DNA of 64,000 bases. Origin: Choristoneura fumiferana (taxonomy: Eukaryota; Arthropoda; Insecta; Lepidoptera; Tortricidae). Positions 12,301-23,000 of the stretch are shown one piece after another. The stretch spans positions 12,118,739-12,182,738 of the forward strand of contig NC_133494.1 in the NCBI RefSeq assembly GCF_025370935.1, given 5' to 3'. Within the stretch, counting starts at the first letter, position 1, and the number at the start of each line of letters is the position of its first letter. Under the pieces are notes generated by a model, which was given only the letters and a program-made list of their open reading frames with translations, searched no databases and was not told the origin of the DNA. The position numbers and the translations under genes are program-made.

Positions 12301-14643
12301 GAGTATGACACATTCCGTGATGTCATTCAAAAAGGTAGCATGTGCTTGCAACGTGTAAACGAATTTATTTGAAAACGGGTCAACCTTTTCATTCCGCCAC
12401 TGTACTTACCTACAACGGAAAAATATATTTCCCAATAAACCTACCTACATTGTTTTCTACAATTAGTACTTTTTGTTTGTTTATGTGTTATACATATCTT
12501 ATCTTCCCGGTATTTATTATATGGTATATAAGCAATGCAGGTTCTAAATTTAGGCACTTCTTAAAAATGCATACCTAAAATTCCTATTAAGGTCTACGCC
12601 GATGCACTTGCCGCCATGCCAAGCCCTATTTTTCCGCCACATGCGGTTGTCGGTGTGGGAGAATTCGTAGCCGTCCGGGTTCATCACGGGAAGGAAATAC
12701 CTGAAATCAAACTTAAAACATAAAGGTATAGACTAGACAACCTAAGCAGGTGGTAAGTAACGCCTTCTTCTCATGTTGTCACCAATAAATAATGTTTTCT
12801 TTCTTTCTTTCCTTCTGTTAGGTCCGATTAGATTAGATATTTTGAATTGGTACCTTCAAGACGCAGTGCTTGAGTAAGTAGCTATTTTTAAGTTAGCTGG
12901 TTTAGCTAATGGTAGGTATGTTGGCTGGGCTAGCAATGCATCGAGTTGTGTTGGCTATGTCGTCAGGTCAGGTCAGGTGGTCACAAAAATCCAAATAAAT
13001 GGCTTATATTTATATGAAATTTGGTATGGCTGTTTTTAACCTCGTGCGGCCCAATGCGTAATAGAATGTAGTAGGTACACAATAAGTTCAGGGGAATTAC
13101 GTATCTATGACTATGTAGCAAAGTAAAATTTTTTTTTTTTTATTGTTTCACTCCACGGCAGTTTGACTTTATTCTCGAAACAATTTGGTGGGGTTGGTGG
13201 GCTTCAAGAGGTTGCAATGTCAATGAAAACCATGATGCAATTTTCGGAAATTTTTATTTGTTACTTCTTCACGCTACACCTACGCCATTCGGCTGGACGG
13301 ATTTCGATGAAATGTGGAATAATCAGAATAATACACGTGCTACTTTTCTCATGGGAATTTTGTTAAATCCTGAAATTTCAAGCAAACTGCTGTATTTAAT
13401 GTTTTACGCGTGCAAAGCCGCGGGTAAACATTAGTAGCATATAAAATTACAGGAAGTTAACAGAAAGTGGTTAAGCATTATAAACAAATGATCATAATAA
13501 TTCTTAGTTGGTTGGTGGCGCCCGGTGGACGTAAATAGGCCGGGATAGATATTATTCATTAATAAAATAACCAACTAAGAAGCGTTGTTTAACCCCTGAC
13601 ATTGATCTTTCAAAGTTCAAAAATGGCTCCACAGATTTTTATGATACATAGCTAAGAACCACTGCCAGAAAACTCGCTTTAATGAAAAAAATCCGCATCA
13701 AAATCGGTCTATCCATTTCAGAGCTACAATGCCACAGACAGAAAGATAGACATTAGCGTCACTCTTATAAAGACTATGAAAGCAATGTAAAACATTGTTG
13801 TACTTGCCAATCCTTGTTGGTGATACTGGTGGGCAAGTCCTTGAAGTTCCTAGCGAAGTGGTTCGCGATGTAGGTGGCCACTGCAGGGGCGATCCACTCC
13901 CGCGCATGGATGCCGGCGTCCATCCAAACGCTGGCGTTGCTAGCAGCACTGTTGGATATCTTTAACACCTGAACCAACGGTTAGAAGATTGTGAAGTAGA
14001 TGGCGTAGTTAAGCGATGCCACTCATTATATTCTCTTTTTTTGTAATGATTTTTTGGTAACGTTTTTCTTAAAATAATATGCCATTTTAAACAATAAAAT
14101 AATACGTTTCTGTACCACCCTTAATTTTAGCTGTCTATCTATTACAGTCTATGTAACGGACAGACAGACGGACAGCGATCCGACTTTAATAGGGCTCCGT
14201 TTGTCACCTTTCTAATATGGAACCCTAAAAAGCGACCGTTGTTCGTTCATGTTTATTTAGTAAAAATACTACATAAGACGAACGTAACCTGTTATTTCAC
14301 AGTTCAATATCTCGAAACGGCTGAACTTATTTGCTATCAAAGATAGCTAAGAACTGCCGCTAGGAAACGCGCTTTCATGTAAAAGACCGTCTCGAAATCG
14401 GTCCATTCATTTTGAGAGCTGCGATGCAACATACAGACAGGCATAGGCGTTAAACTTATAACACCCCCTCTTTTTGCGGGGGTTAAAAAAGTACCTTCAG
14501 ATCACGGCCTTCAAGAGAACTGCCAATGACTCCGGCCGTGCAGAGAGAAGGGTAGTCTGCCTCTAGGCCGTCTAGAAAGTTATGTATGACGTCAAGGCGG
14601 TGGTACGCCTTCCAATCCATTTCTTTAACTCCATACTTTTTTT
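9329..14643 (-). CDS. Zinc carboxypeptidase (M14A), copy 2, 5' end incomplete
   Basis: Metallocarboxypeptidase of the same family. Six minus-strand exons are certain: 14495-14643, 13808-13968, 12575-12700, 11802-11898, 10007-10153 and 9329-9622. Together they keep one open frame of 325 codons to the TGA at 9329. Motifs in order: MDWKAYHRL, DAGIHAREWIAP (zinc HxxE), NPDGYEF, RMWRKNR, LNRNF, TLHSYGQ (third zinc His), MYGASGTSNDW and LLELRSKK (catalytic Glu). The specificity position is Asn rather than the Ile of CPA or Asp of CPB, suggesting altered substrate preference (inference). The intron after 13808 starts with GC (GATTG|GCAAGT). Exon 3 has five extra codons at its start (KKYGV). The propeptide is not located; the His-rich exon at 15241-15577 has a compatible phase. 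A Ser-rich C-terminal tail ends in SSRY. All catalytic residues are present, so it is probably active. Confidence 0.9.
10200..10690 (+). repeat. SINE-like and associated repeat fragments in copy 2 intron
   Basis: Contains tRNA-like heads (TAGCCTAGTGGTT near 10215 and TAGCCCAGTGGTTAGAGAAC near 10616) and a repeat fragment with CAGTCAACAAAAAGTGCAGT that recurs near 54350. These are fragments of tRNA-derived SINEs, not functional tRNA genes. Confidence 0.5.
12227..12404. mobile_element. Palindromic MITE
   Basis: Ends TACAGTCGCGGAATGAAAAG and the complement-like CTTTTCATTCCGCCACTGTA, with GGTTGACC/GGTCAACC just inside. It is about 178 bp and lies in an intron of copy 2. Confidence 0.65.
13608..13780. 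repeat. Dispersed repeat with shared end sequence
   Basis: The TTCAAAAATGGCTCC...AGAGCTACAATGCCACAGACAG pattern recurs at 14300-14487, 29232-29412 and 56876-57111. The copies at 14300 and 56876 end in a CCCCTCTTTTTGCG..GGGGGTTAAAAA motif. This is a non-coding family common in Lepidoptera. Confidence 0.55.
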
Positions 14644-14691
14644 CTGTAATAACAATTATCATAATGACAAGATAACGTATAAGAATTAAAA

Positions 14692-14990
14692 GAAAATTTG
14701 CTGGACAGAACGGAAAACCAACGAAGAAGTTCTTACCATGGGCGAAGAAAAAATAATGTTACTGGAGTGGAGGCCATAAATTGCCGAAGAGGAAATATGA
14801 TAGGACACTTGATGCGAAACGACAATTTTTTTCTTGACCTGCCTGCAGGTAGAGGAAGACCAAGATTGACCTATTTTAACCAGGTGAAGGAACGGGTGGG
14901 TGTCGTGTCGTATCAGGAAGTCAAACAGCTGGCCGAAGACCGTGTGGAGTGGCGATTACTCCACCGACAAGAGCGTAGCTATTAAATTTA
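14692..14990 (+). mobile_element. RTE-type non-LTR retrotransposon 3' fragment
   Basis: An open frame (14698-14985) reads as a reverse transcriptase C-terminus: GNMIGHLMRND, GRGRPRLTYFNQVKERVGVV, EWRLLHRQERSY, then a stop. This C-terminus is typical of RTE-like elements in insects. It is truncated at 5' and sits just upstream of copy 2 exon 3 in the opposite orientation. Confidence 0.75.
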
Positions 14991-14999
14991 GGAAGAGAA

Positions 15000-15172
15000 G
15001 AAGAACGAGGGTCGCCGACAGCTAAGCGAATCAGCTCGTTGAAGTTGCAATGGGCAGGCTATATACCTAGTATGGAGAACAGATGGTATTTGTGGCCGAA
15101 AGTCCTCGAAAGCAGACCGCGGATCGGTAAGTACCGCAAAGGATGTCCACCAAATTCGGTCGATCTATCGAT
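15000..15172 (+). mobile_element. Second non-LTR retrotransposon tail fragment
   Basis: Frames give AKRISSLKLQWAGY, then LESRPRIGK, matching the family seen open at 46775-47110. Stops interrupt it. It abuts the RTE-type tail, so two different LINE ends lie side by side. Confidence 0.6.
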
Positions 15173-15240
15173 TTCGATCGCATCGCGTCGCAGTTTTGTA
15201 GCACTTAAATAAATCTTTCGTAAAACTATTATTTTCTTAC

Positions 15241-15577
15241 CTTTCAGGTCGTAAATTTTCTTAAAATGATCCATGTAGCGGGATTTAACCCCGCTGTATC
15301 GTCCACAGCTACCCAATTTACTGACGCGAGATAGATTATCATCCATAACATGGGCAACGGATTTTTGTGACTCCTCAATGTGATCATGATGATGTTCATG
15401 ATTATGATTATGATTATGACCATGATCAACCAAGTAATGGCAAGTGTGTGGGTTGTGCGTGTATTTTTCGTAACCTGGTTCTGGATTTTGGTCTGTAAAT
15501 ACATAAAATGCTTTGGAAAGGCTCGGTAAAGGCTGATGCACATTTTCTTCCGCTTCATGGTGGCAGAAATAGTCTTC
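15241..15577 (-). CDS. Histidine-rich candidate exon, possibly upstream exon of copy 2
   Basis: Open minus-strand exon between an ATGCAG|GAA acceptor and an AAAG|GTAAG donor, 337 nt, encoding about 112 residues. Features: an HHEAEE start, EPGYEKYTHNPHTCHYL, then a His run (DHGHNHNHNHEHHHDH), then SGVKSRYMDHFKKIYDLK. The donor is phase 1, exactly as exon 2 of copies 1 and 3, so splicing to copy 2 exon 3 at 14643 keeps that frame. It could then be a His-rich linker between propeptide and enzyme, perhaps metal-binding (inference). Against this, no MDVMVEG-type propeptide block is seen in or next to it, and ATGCAG could instead be a start codon of an unrelated gene. I do not recognise the protein. 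Confidence 0.4.
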
Positions 15578-16137
15578 CTGCATATTATTTATTTTTATAT
15601 AAATTATTATGTAAACAAATCACTTTTTTTGTCTTGTTAAAAAGTTTTTTCATTTTTTTTTATTTCACCAGTATTTTAGCAATTGCGTTGCAGTAATGCC
15701 TAAATTGTCATATTGTTTATTTTATATTTACACTTTATAATTTTGCTACTGTTCATTGCAAGTTACTGATTTTATATTATTTATTCTTGCATGTTCATGC
15801 TATGACGTAAAGCAGGTTGAAATTTGAATGACTTTGACGGATTTTGACACAGTAATGTTACAGAGCTATTCTATTACACCACATTCACACAGAGTATTTA
15901 TTGTTTGGCCTAAATATAGTATAGCCACTTAAATTGAACGCATACATTGTCGAAACCAAAAAGCGTAGCCAAAGCCTAGCCTAAAAATAACAGATTTGTG
16001 CAAACAAACTGTAATGGACAAAATGGATAAACTCAAAACTTCAGAATTGATGTTAAAAATTCTTTCAAAATTGAGCAGGTATTCCGGAAACATGTCAAGG
16101 TTCCATGAGACGCAGATGAAACTGCGAGCAACATCTT

Positions 16138-16269
16138 GTACAGTCACCTGCATCATATCTGTCACAGCGGAGCGTACAAAAATATCTCACACGTCCTACT
16201 GGCTCTAAAATAAATATCTGATATTTGTGCACCCTTTGTCGCGTCAGATATTGGTGCTGGTGACTGTAC
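16138..16269. mobile_element. MITE, family B (GTACAGTCACC ends)
   Basis: Imperfect palindrome with outer GTACAGTCACC / GGTGACTGTAC and inner CACAGCGGAGCGTACAAAAA and TGTGCACCCTTTGTCGCGTC. Further copies lie at 18820-18940 and 42021-42158, with a fragment near 42925. Confidence 0.65.
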
Positions 16270-18201
16270 CTACTTTTTTTTAAGCTACGGCCATTTGACT
16301 ATTCTTTGAAAAAAAAATAGGTAAGGGTTTTGGAATGCAGAAACCCAGGGTCCGATGAAGCTAAAACCAAATTAAAAACCGCTTATTGCTTTTAAAAACG
16401 TATATTTTCGCATAAATCCAGCTCAGAAAGTATTTCTTTTTAAACGACGGTTTGTGTTTATCGCCAAGAATGCCATTAAGTTGGCAGTTAGGCTCTCGAC
16501 TATGCGACGCGACAAGCCATAAGCGTCTAATGAAAAACAAAGCAGGGGTTTGCCACCCCTGACCCTTGCCCAACCTTCGGAGCTACATCAAATTATTATG
16601 CACCGTATCACAAACTAATAAGAGCGACGAAAACTGCATATTTACATTGGTAAATTAAAACCTAGTGCATTTTCGCGATACAATCTTAATATAATCTTTC
16701 ATTTATTTTTTTGCAAGTTTATTTTGACATGATAGTTCCAGATTCCAGGCGTTGTCAATAAGAGGCGGTGTTATATTTTTTTGCACATTTTTACCTGAGT
16801 AAGTTGTCCCGTTTTCCTACACGTCTAAAGACTAGGTAAGTACTAGAAGTGACTCTCCAACGATTGTAAGGCATTTGGGCCTAAAAGTTTTAAAACAATG
16901 TTGCATCGAGTTATAACTCGTACTATGAATACGGAGAACGGGCGTCCAAAAACCATTTCTGTAACGTGCGGCTCAGAATCGAATTGTCTATAAGTTTAAC
17001 AAAAAAGTTTAAAATTTCAGTTTTAATACAAGCTTTTTGCTAGCTCTACTTTTTGTTGACTGTACCTACTTGAATTGTCATCCAAATTACATTTCCGTAC
17101 AAAATTTCAAGTCGCTGCCATTAACTGTTCAGGAGTTCCAACCTGCAGAGACGATCCTGGCCGGACTATCAGGATGTCACTGTCGGATTATATATGCTGA
17201 ATTTCAAATCAATCCGACTGGAGGAAGTAGGTCAAATTTAGCTTCCAAGATTTGACCCAAACAAACAAATAAATAAATAAACAAACAGGGCAAGCTAAAG
17301 AAAAGCTTGTAATAAATCAAAATGATAATGACTTTAGGATGTTTTAAAAATCACAATATGTTCAATTATATAAATTGTCCCTTGTGTGATGATGTCAAAC
17401 ATCCAATTCGCATAACGTCTATAAAGAGGCATGGCCCGATAGCAACTAGTCTAAACATGTAAAATGTCCAATGTTAAAATCGTCCAAATCGTAAATTATA
17501 GCCGCTCATACTCGTACATATGTAATTTTGCGTCGCTGGACATTTTGCTACATAGACGATCCAGCTATTTACTTCAGTACAAAAGTTCACCAAATTCCGT
17601 CTAGCCTTTTTTGCGTCAAAGAGTCTCAAACACATGCACACTAGCAAACATTCGCAATTATAATAATAGGTTTCATTTTGGATCTTTCAACGCTTGGTTA
17701 ACCAGGGGACCATCCTGAAATAAAATCGATTTGCCAATTTCCTAATGCCCAAGTTATGGGACTTTGTACTATAAATCGTACAAGCAACTAACAAGGGTGG
17801 CCTCAATTAAAAAGATAAACGCGTGTAAGACGGCGACACAGGGAGGGGCCGTTTGGGGCCCGCGATGGTTAGCGGGTTACCGGAGTCCGGGGTACCAATG
17901 TTACTCGACATAAACTCGACTTATACGTTGAAGCGAGTTGGACGTGAATACCCTGCAAGTACTATTGACGTCAGTTCGCTGTATCATAACAGTTACCTAC
18001 TGTAGCCTACGGTAGGAACCGTTACTCCGTGGAGATTTTATTTTGGTTTAAAGTCTGCTTCCTGCTCCCATCAACGTGTTAATTTCATTTTAACAATGCT
18101 ACTGGTGAGGGAATAGTTGTACCTTAAATATTATCGTATTTAGAAATATGGCTCTATCGTATTTATCGATGTAAAATGTTATTTTGTTACTAATAATATA
18201 T

Positions 18202-18321
18202 CGTGATTTCTATAGGTACTAATACTCTTTGGTCATGATCTGTCAAGGCGACCAAATATATGACGTGATTTCTTAGGTACTAATACTCTTTGGTCATGAT
18301 CTGTCAAGGCGACCAAATATA
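18202..18321. repeat. Tandem duplication, unit about 60 bp
   Basis: Two adjacent copies of a unit containing CTAATACTCTTTGGTCATGA and TCTGTCAAGGCGACCAAATA, starting at 18202 and 18264. They differ by a short indel (TCTATAGG against TCTTAGG). Confidence 0.9.
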
Positions 18322-18819
18322 AAGAGAACTGACGTTATCATGGGTTTGCGCTAGTGTCGCCCCCTGCGCCGAGCTTTGCCTAATATGCCCTATTCATAAG
18401 ATTGCTACGAAGCTATCGCACGTAACATGACTACTTTTATGTGCACTAGAATGTATAAATAAATAAACGAGATAAATAATCAACCGGTATAAAATCGACA
18501 ACCAATAGTAACACTTTATCAAAGGGGGTTCATGGAGGGCAAAGCCAAGGCGTTTGCTCAAAATATCTATCTGATTACATCTAATTATCGAGCAGCTCGA
18601 AGCTCCGTGATTACTGTCATTGTTTGTGCGGCAACTGACGCGTTTTCATTATAAGAATGGCTTTTTAGGGGAATTTATAAACTGGGTAAAGTTTTATAAA
18701 CAGGTGAATTAATGCATTTTATTCTATTACTAACTCTGGAAATAAGCCTGTCTACTAACAAAAAAAGTCATAATGTTACCTGAAATAATAGTAAATAATA
18801 GATTATTATTATTATTAAT

Positions 18820-18940
18820 ACCACAGCGGAGTGTGCAAAAATATCTGACACGTCCCACCGGCCCTTGAAATAAGGAAATAGAGTCACATCAGATTTTATA
18901 CACGCTTTGCTGTGTCAGATATTTGTGCTGGTGACTGTAC
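18820..18940. mobile_element. MITE, family B
   Basis: Shares ACAGCGGAGTGTGCAAAAAT and GTCAGATATTTGTGCTGGTG with the copies at 16138 and 42021. The left outer arm is missing or replaced by a (TTA)n-like stretch. Confidence 0.6.
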
Positions 18941-18983
18941 CTAAATATTTTGGGGTCGCTAAATATTTTTTATTTATTAATTA

Positions 18984-19328
18984 AACTAGGTCATCCACCC
19001 AGCTAGCGTGAAGCCTACCAACATTACGCATTCCGGTACGCGGTCGTCACTCCAGAAGCTTACAGGTCACAATGGATTGGTCATTGTATATTACGGCTAC
19101 TGATGGCTGGTCTACCAGCAGCATACCCCATCCACTGCTACCCAGAGATGTTCTAGGCTCAAGCTTACCTTCAGTACATCTCTGGGTAGCAGTGGATGGG
19201 GTATGCTGCTGGTAGAACAGCCATCAGTAGCCGTAATATACAATGACCAACATTGTGACCTGTAAGCCTCTGGAGCGACGACCGCGTACCGGAATGCGTA
19301 ATGTTAGTTCTGGGTAGATGGCCTAGTT
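18984..19328. repeat. Foldback element with arms about 155-160 bp
   Basis: Left and right halves are reverse complements over almost their whole length, ending in AACTAGG(T/C)CATC(C/T)ACCCAG. They include CATTACGCATTCCGGTACGC, TTGTATATTACGGCTACTGA and CAGCATACCCCATCCACTGC. The loop is about 20-25 bp (TCTAGGCTCAAGCTTACC). A diverged piece of the same sequence lies at about 42586-42660. No coding capacity. Confidence 0.9.
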
Positions 19329-19507
19329 AAATCGTACTCATTCGTATGATAAAACTCCTAAACATAGAAAAATTACGGAAATATCTGGCTGATCCCTTTT
19401 AAAACTCAAACTACGACCGCTCCTGTTCTGCTTCCTTGCAAATTTCTGGCGAATGTGCAGCCTTACAGTGCGCTTAAATAGCACAATGATATTGTAATCA
19501 TTTAATC

Positions 19508-19700
19508 ATTATCATCATCATATCAGCCTAGGACGTCCACTGTTAGACATAATGCCTCCCCCCATAAATCTCCAAATGCTTCGGTTAGAAGTGACTTGCA
19601 TCCATTGCGAACCTATAGTTTTAACCAGGTCAGCCGTCCATCTCGTTGGTGGACGTCCTAGGCTGTGCTTGCCGATCCGCGATCTCCATTCGAATATTGG
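19508..19700 (-). mobile_element. Non-LTR retrotransposon 3' end fragment
   Basis: The plus strand shows CAGCCTAGGACGTCCACTGT...TTGGTGGACGTCCTAGGCTG and GCTTGCCGATCCGCGATCTC, the complement of the 3' part of the element open at 46775-47110. Frames are broken. Confidence 0.65.
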
Positions 19701-20054
19701 AATGTTTTGAGAAAGTGCTCAGTAAGTAATTTCAATAACTCCAGCCCAGCTATAGTACCCACAGACTTATATATAATAGACTATGTTAGTAGGAATTATG
19801 TATACGATTAAAAAGGACAAGCTAAGGACAAGGGCAAATCAACGCATAACTTTTTTTGCAGTGAGGAACTCTACCTTATTTCAACAAAATGATAACAAGA
19901 AAAGTAATGGATTAGTAATTTGGTCTGTGGATCTCATAAGCTACGACAATGACATTAGACGTAAGACAGCAAAACATGCTCTATAATTAAATTAAATTGA
20001 AATACACAAAATATAGCGTAAATTGTCAAAATTTCCGTTCAAAGTTATTCAAAG

Positions 20055-23000
20055 TGGCACCCAAAGACGGGAGATATCAAATATGGGACGTAAAATGTAC
20101 GAAGGAGGGGCAAAGGATATTTTTAAAGAACTTGGAAACCAAGGGCGGTAAGTCGCGGAGGCGTTTGGTACCTTTAACAAATTTTTATTCCATCTTCAGG
20201 CCTTTTAACTATATCGGCGACTACACGGCAATAATTAATCCTACTAATAATATCATAATTGCGAAAATTTGCTAGTATGTAAGTTTTTAAGTACGTTTGC
20301 GCGTGTGTGCGTGCGTGCATGTGTGTGTGCGTGTTACTCCTGTGCGCTAGGATAGATGGGGTAGCTGGACGTCTGGAATAACACATAGGCCAATTTTTTA
20401 TCTCGATATTAACGTATCCGAGTAAGTTTTAATTCATCTGCCAGATCTAGTGGTTCATGCAAGCGAAGTTGCGGGTTGAGGCAAGTCTTGGACAATTTTT
20501 TTGTTCAATTGTCTGTTCCAGAGGTGATTCGTCTACATTTTGTCACCATCCGATTGCTTAAGTAAATACTTTTACTCACATTTGAAATAGCTTATTTTAC
20601 CAAGCTGTCTGATATTACTAATTTTAGATTGATACCAAATATGTATGCAACATAAAAAATAAACCGGCCAAGAGCGTGTCGGACACGCCCAAGGTAGGGT
20701 TCCGTAGCTATTACAAAAAATTCAAGTAACATTTCTCTAAGGATTTCGTATTGTGTACGGAATCTAAATAAAAAATAAAAAAATAAAAATAAAAAATGAT
20801 TTATTGTACAATCAACTTGAATCAAAATACAATGATCAATAAGTATGGAAAGTTTGTACAGAGAAGTCGCGGGAATGGTCATCTTCCAAGTTTAGGAATA
20901 TTTTATACTTTAGGCTGTTATTTATTCTTAAACTACTACTTAATAATTCTCATGCAATCTTAGCCGTTGTAATTTTCCTTGTTAATTTGATGTACTTACT
21001 AGCATCATGAATTTTTTAAAAATTTTCCACCCAACAGTTTGGGGGAGGGACGCTCAATTTTAATGAAATTTTGCACTTTAAAGTTGAATATTTCGCAAAC
21101 AGATCACAATATAAAAATCATCCTGGTTTTAAAAGACCTATCCAACGATACCCCACATTATAGGGCTAGTTAAGAAAAAAAACACCGCCACTTTACACCT
21201 ATGGCACTATATTCATGCCAAATTACAGCTTTCTAGTACGTTCTCTCGGCTTACCCGCGGACGGACAGACACACAGACGGACAGACATAGCGAAACTATA
21301 AGGGTTCCTAGTTGACTACGGAACCCTAAAAAGTACCACTAAGTAAAAAAAAACCTAAGGCTGCCTGTCCACTGAATCAGAGCAAGGTAGCGGAGCGAAG
21401 CGAGAGGGTAATGCAATCCGGAGCGGAGTTGCGGACTGTTTTTCCTTTCACAGAGCTACTTCGCTTCCCCGCTCGCGCTCGTTTCCTCGCCCCGCTTCAC
21501 CGCTTCCCCGCTCGCACATGTTTCTTCACCTCGCTATTAGTGTGTATTTATATCTCGCTCACCACTCCGCTGCCTCGCGCCGCTTCAGTAGATAGGCAGC
21601 CTAAGGATCTGGTTCTACGTTTACAGCCATAAATATCTTCCGAGAAAGCAAAGATGCTATGGATGTGATGGTGGAGGGAATGCGGAAGTGCCAAGTTGAG
21701 AAGCTTCTACGCGAAAGAGACATCCCATTTGAAGTGTCAACGGATAAGACAGCACCTGTGCCGTACTACCCGTCGCCCCCTCCTTCGCCAACGCGTCGGC
21801 GGCCGAATAGCCCCCCTCTCCAGCGGCCGTCGTCACCTTACAGCAGACTGTCTTATGATGCGAAGAATTTACAAAGTAATCAACAAAAAGTACAGTTAGA
21901 CCACTGAAACTCTAGCAACTCTGCACTGATCGTACCTCCGATTAGAGCCTATATGCTAGCTGGCGCGGGTTCACGGAGCAGACGCACGCCTACGGGCGCG
22001 GGTACAGGCCACTACGGAATTCGAAAAACGAAGATCGTGTCGTTCGGTCCTTCTGACACTTATACTATTTAATACGAGAGCGAGAGGGACGGTACGATAC
22101 GAACTTCGATTTTCGAACTTCGGAGTAGGCCCTCAGGTAAAATCCGTCGCACGGGACGTGTACTCGTACAGTTAGCGCTGCTCATAATATTTTTCAATAG
22201 GCGTCCACCCGCTCCGTGCAAACCGCGTCAGCCAGCGTAAGCCCTTAGACTCTACGGCTTAGAGGATATAAGGATGACTAACGATCCCTGCAGTGGTCCT
22301 GTCAAATAAAATATAAAGAACCAATGTTAGTATTCGATAAAACATGCTGGATCTATTACATTTCAAATATAATAGATGCTGCTAAATAAGTATTTGAGAC
22401 TAACGGTATTTAATGTTACAGAACGTGTGCTGGATTGGAAGAATTACTATCCATTGCATCTCATATATAACTTCATGATGGATTTAGAAACTCAATTTCC
22501 GTCAACATGTACTGTTAGTTCTATAGGTAAATCGGTTGAAGGTAGGGACATAAAGGTTGGTATTTCATAGAACCATAATAATTTTCGTTACAATTCCTGT
22601 AGGATTCTAATTCATAATCTAATCAGATTTGCCTGGAATTAATGACGTAGAAAACGAGATGTCCTCTATAATAATTAATATTTCTGGAATAGTGTAACTG
22701 TACCAATAGAATTTCCTTCTTTTGTACATATATATCCTCTTAGCACGAATTTTATATTTATTTCTTACAGATGCTGAAGATATCGAATAGTGACGCGAAT
22801 AACACAGGAGCTTGGCTAGATGGCGCTATTCATGCGCGGGAGTGGATAAGTACATCAGTTGTAACGTACATTGCCAATTATATCGCCAACAACTTCAATA
22901 ATCTCCCAAAATCTATGACTAATAAAGACTGGTAAGGCTTATAGAAAAATAAACTCGGATAACCGACGTCTTAAATCGAATTTGGTTAACATTTTTCGTG

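Larger units (their letters stand above)
15584..20054. other. Divergent interval between copies 2 and 3
   Basis: No convincing gene. It holds MITE copies at 16138-16269 and 18820-18940, a repeat fragment at 16985-17310, a 62-bp tandem duplication at 18202-18321, a 345-bp hairpin at 18984-19328 and a LINE tail at 19508-19700. Promoters and signal-peptide exons of copies 2 and 3 should be here but are not identifiable by eye. Confidence 0.5.

Noticed and set aside
14698..14985. Host gene in the first intron region of copy 2
   Set aside because: The protein is the C-terminus of an RTE-like reverse transcriptase.
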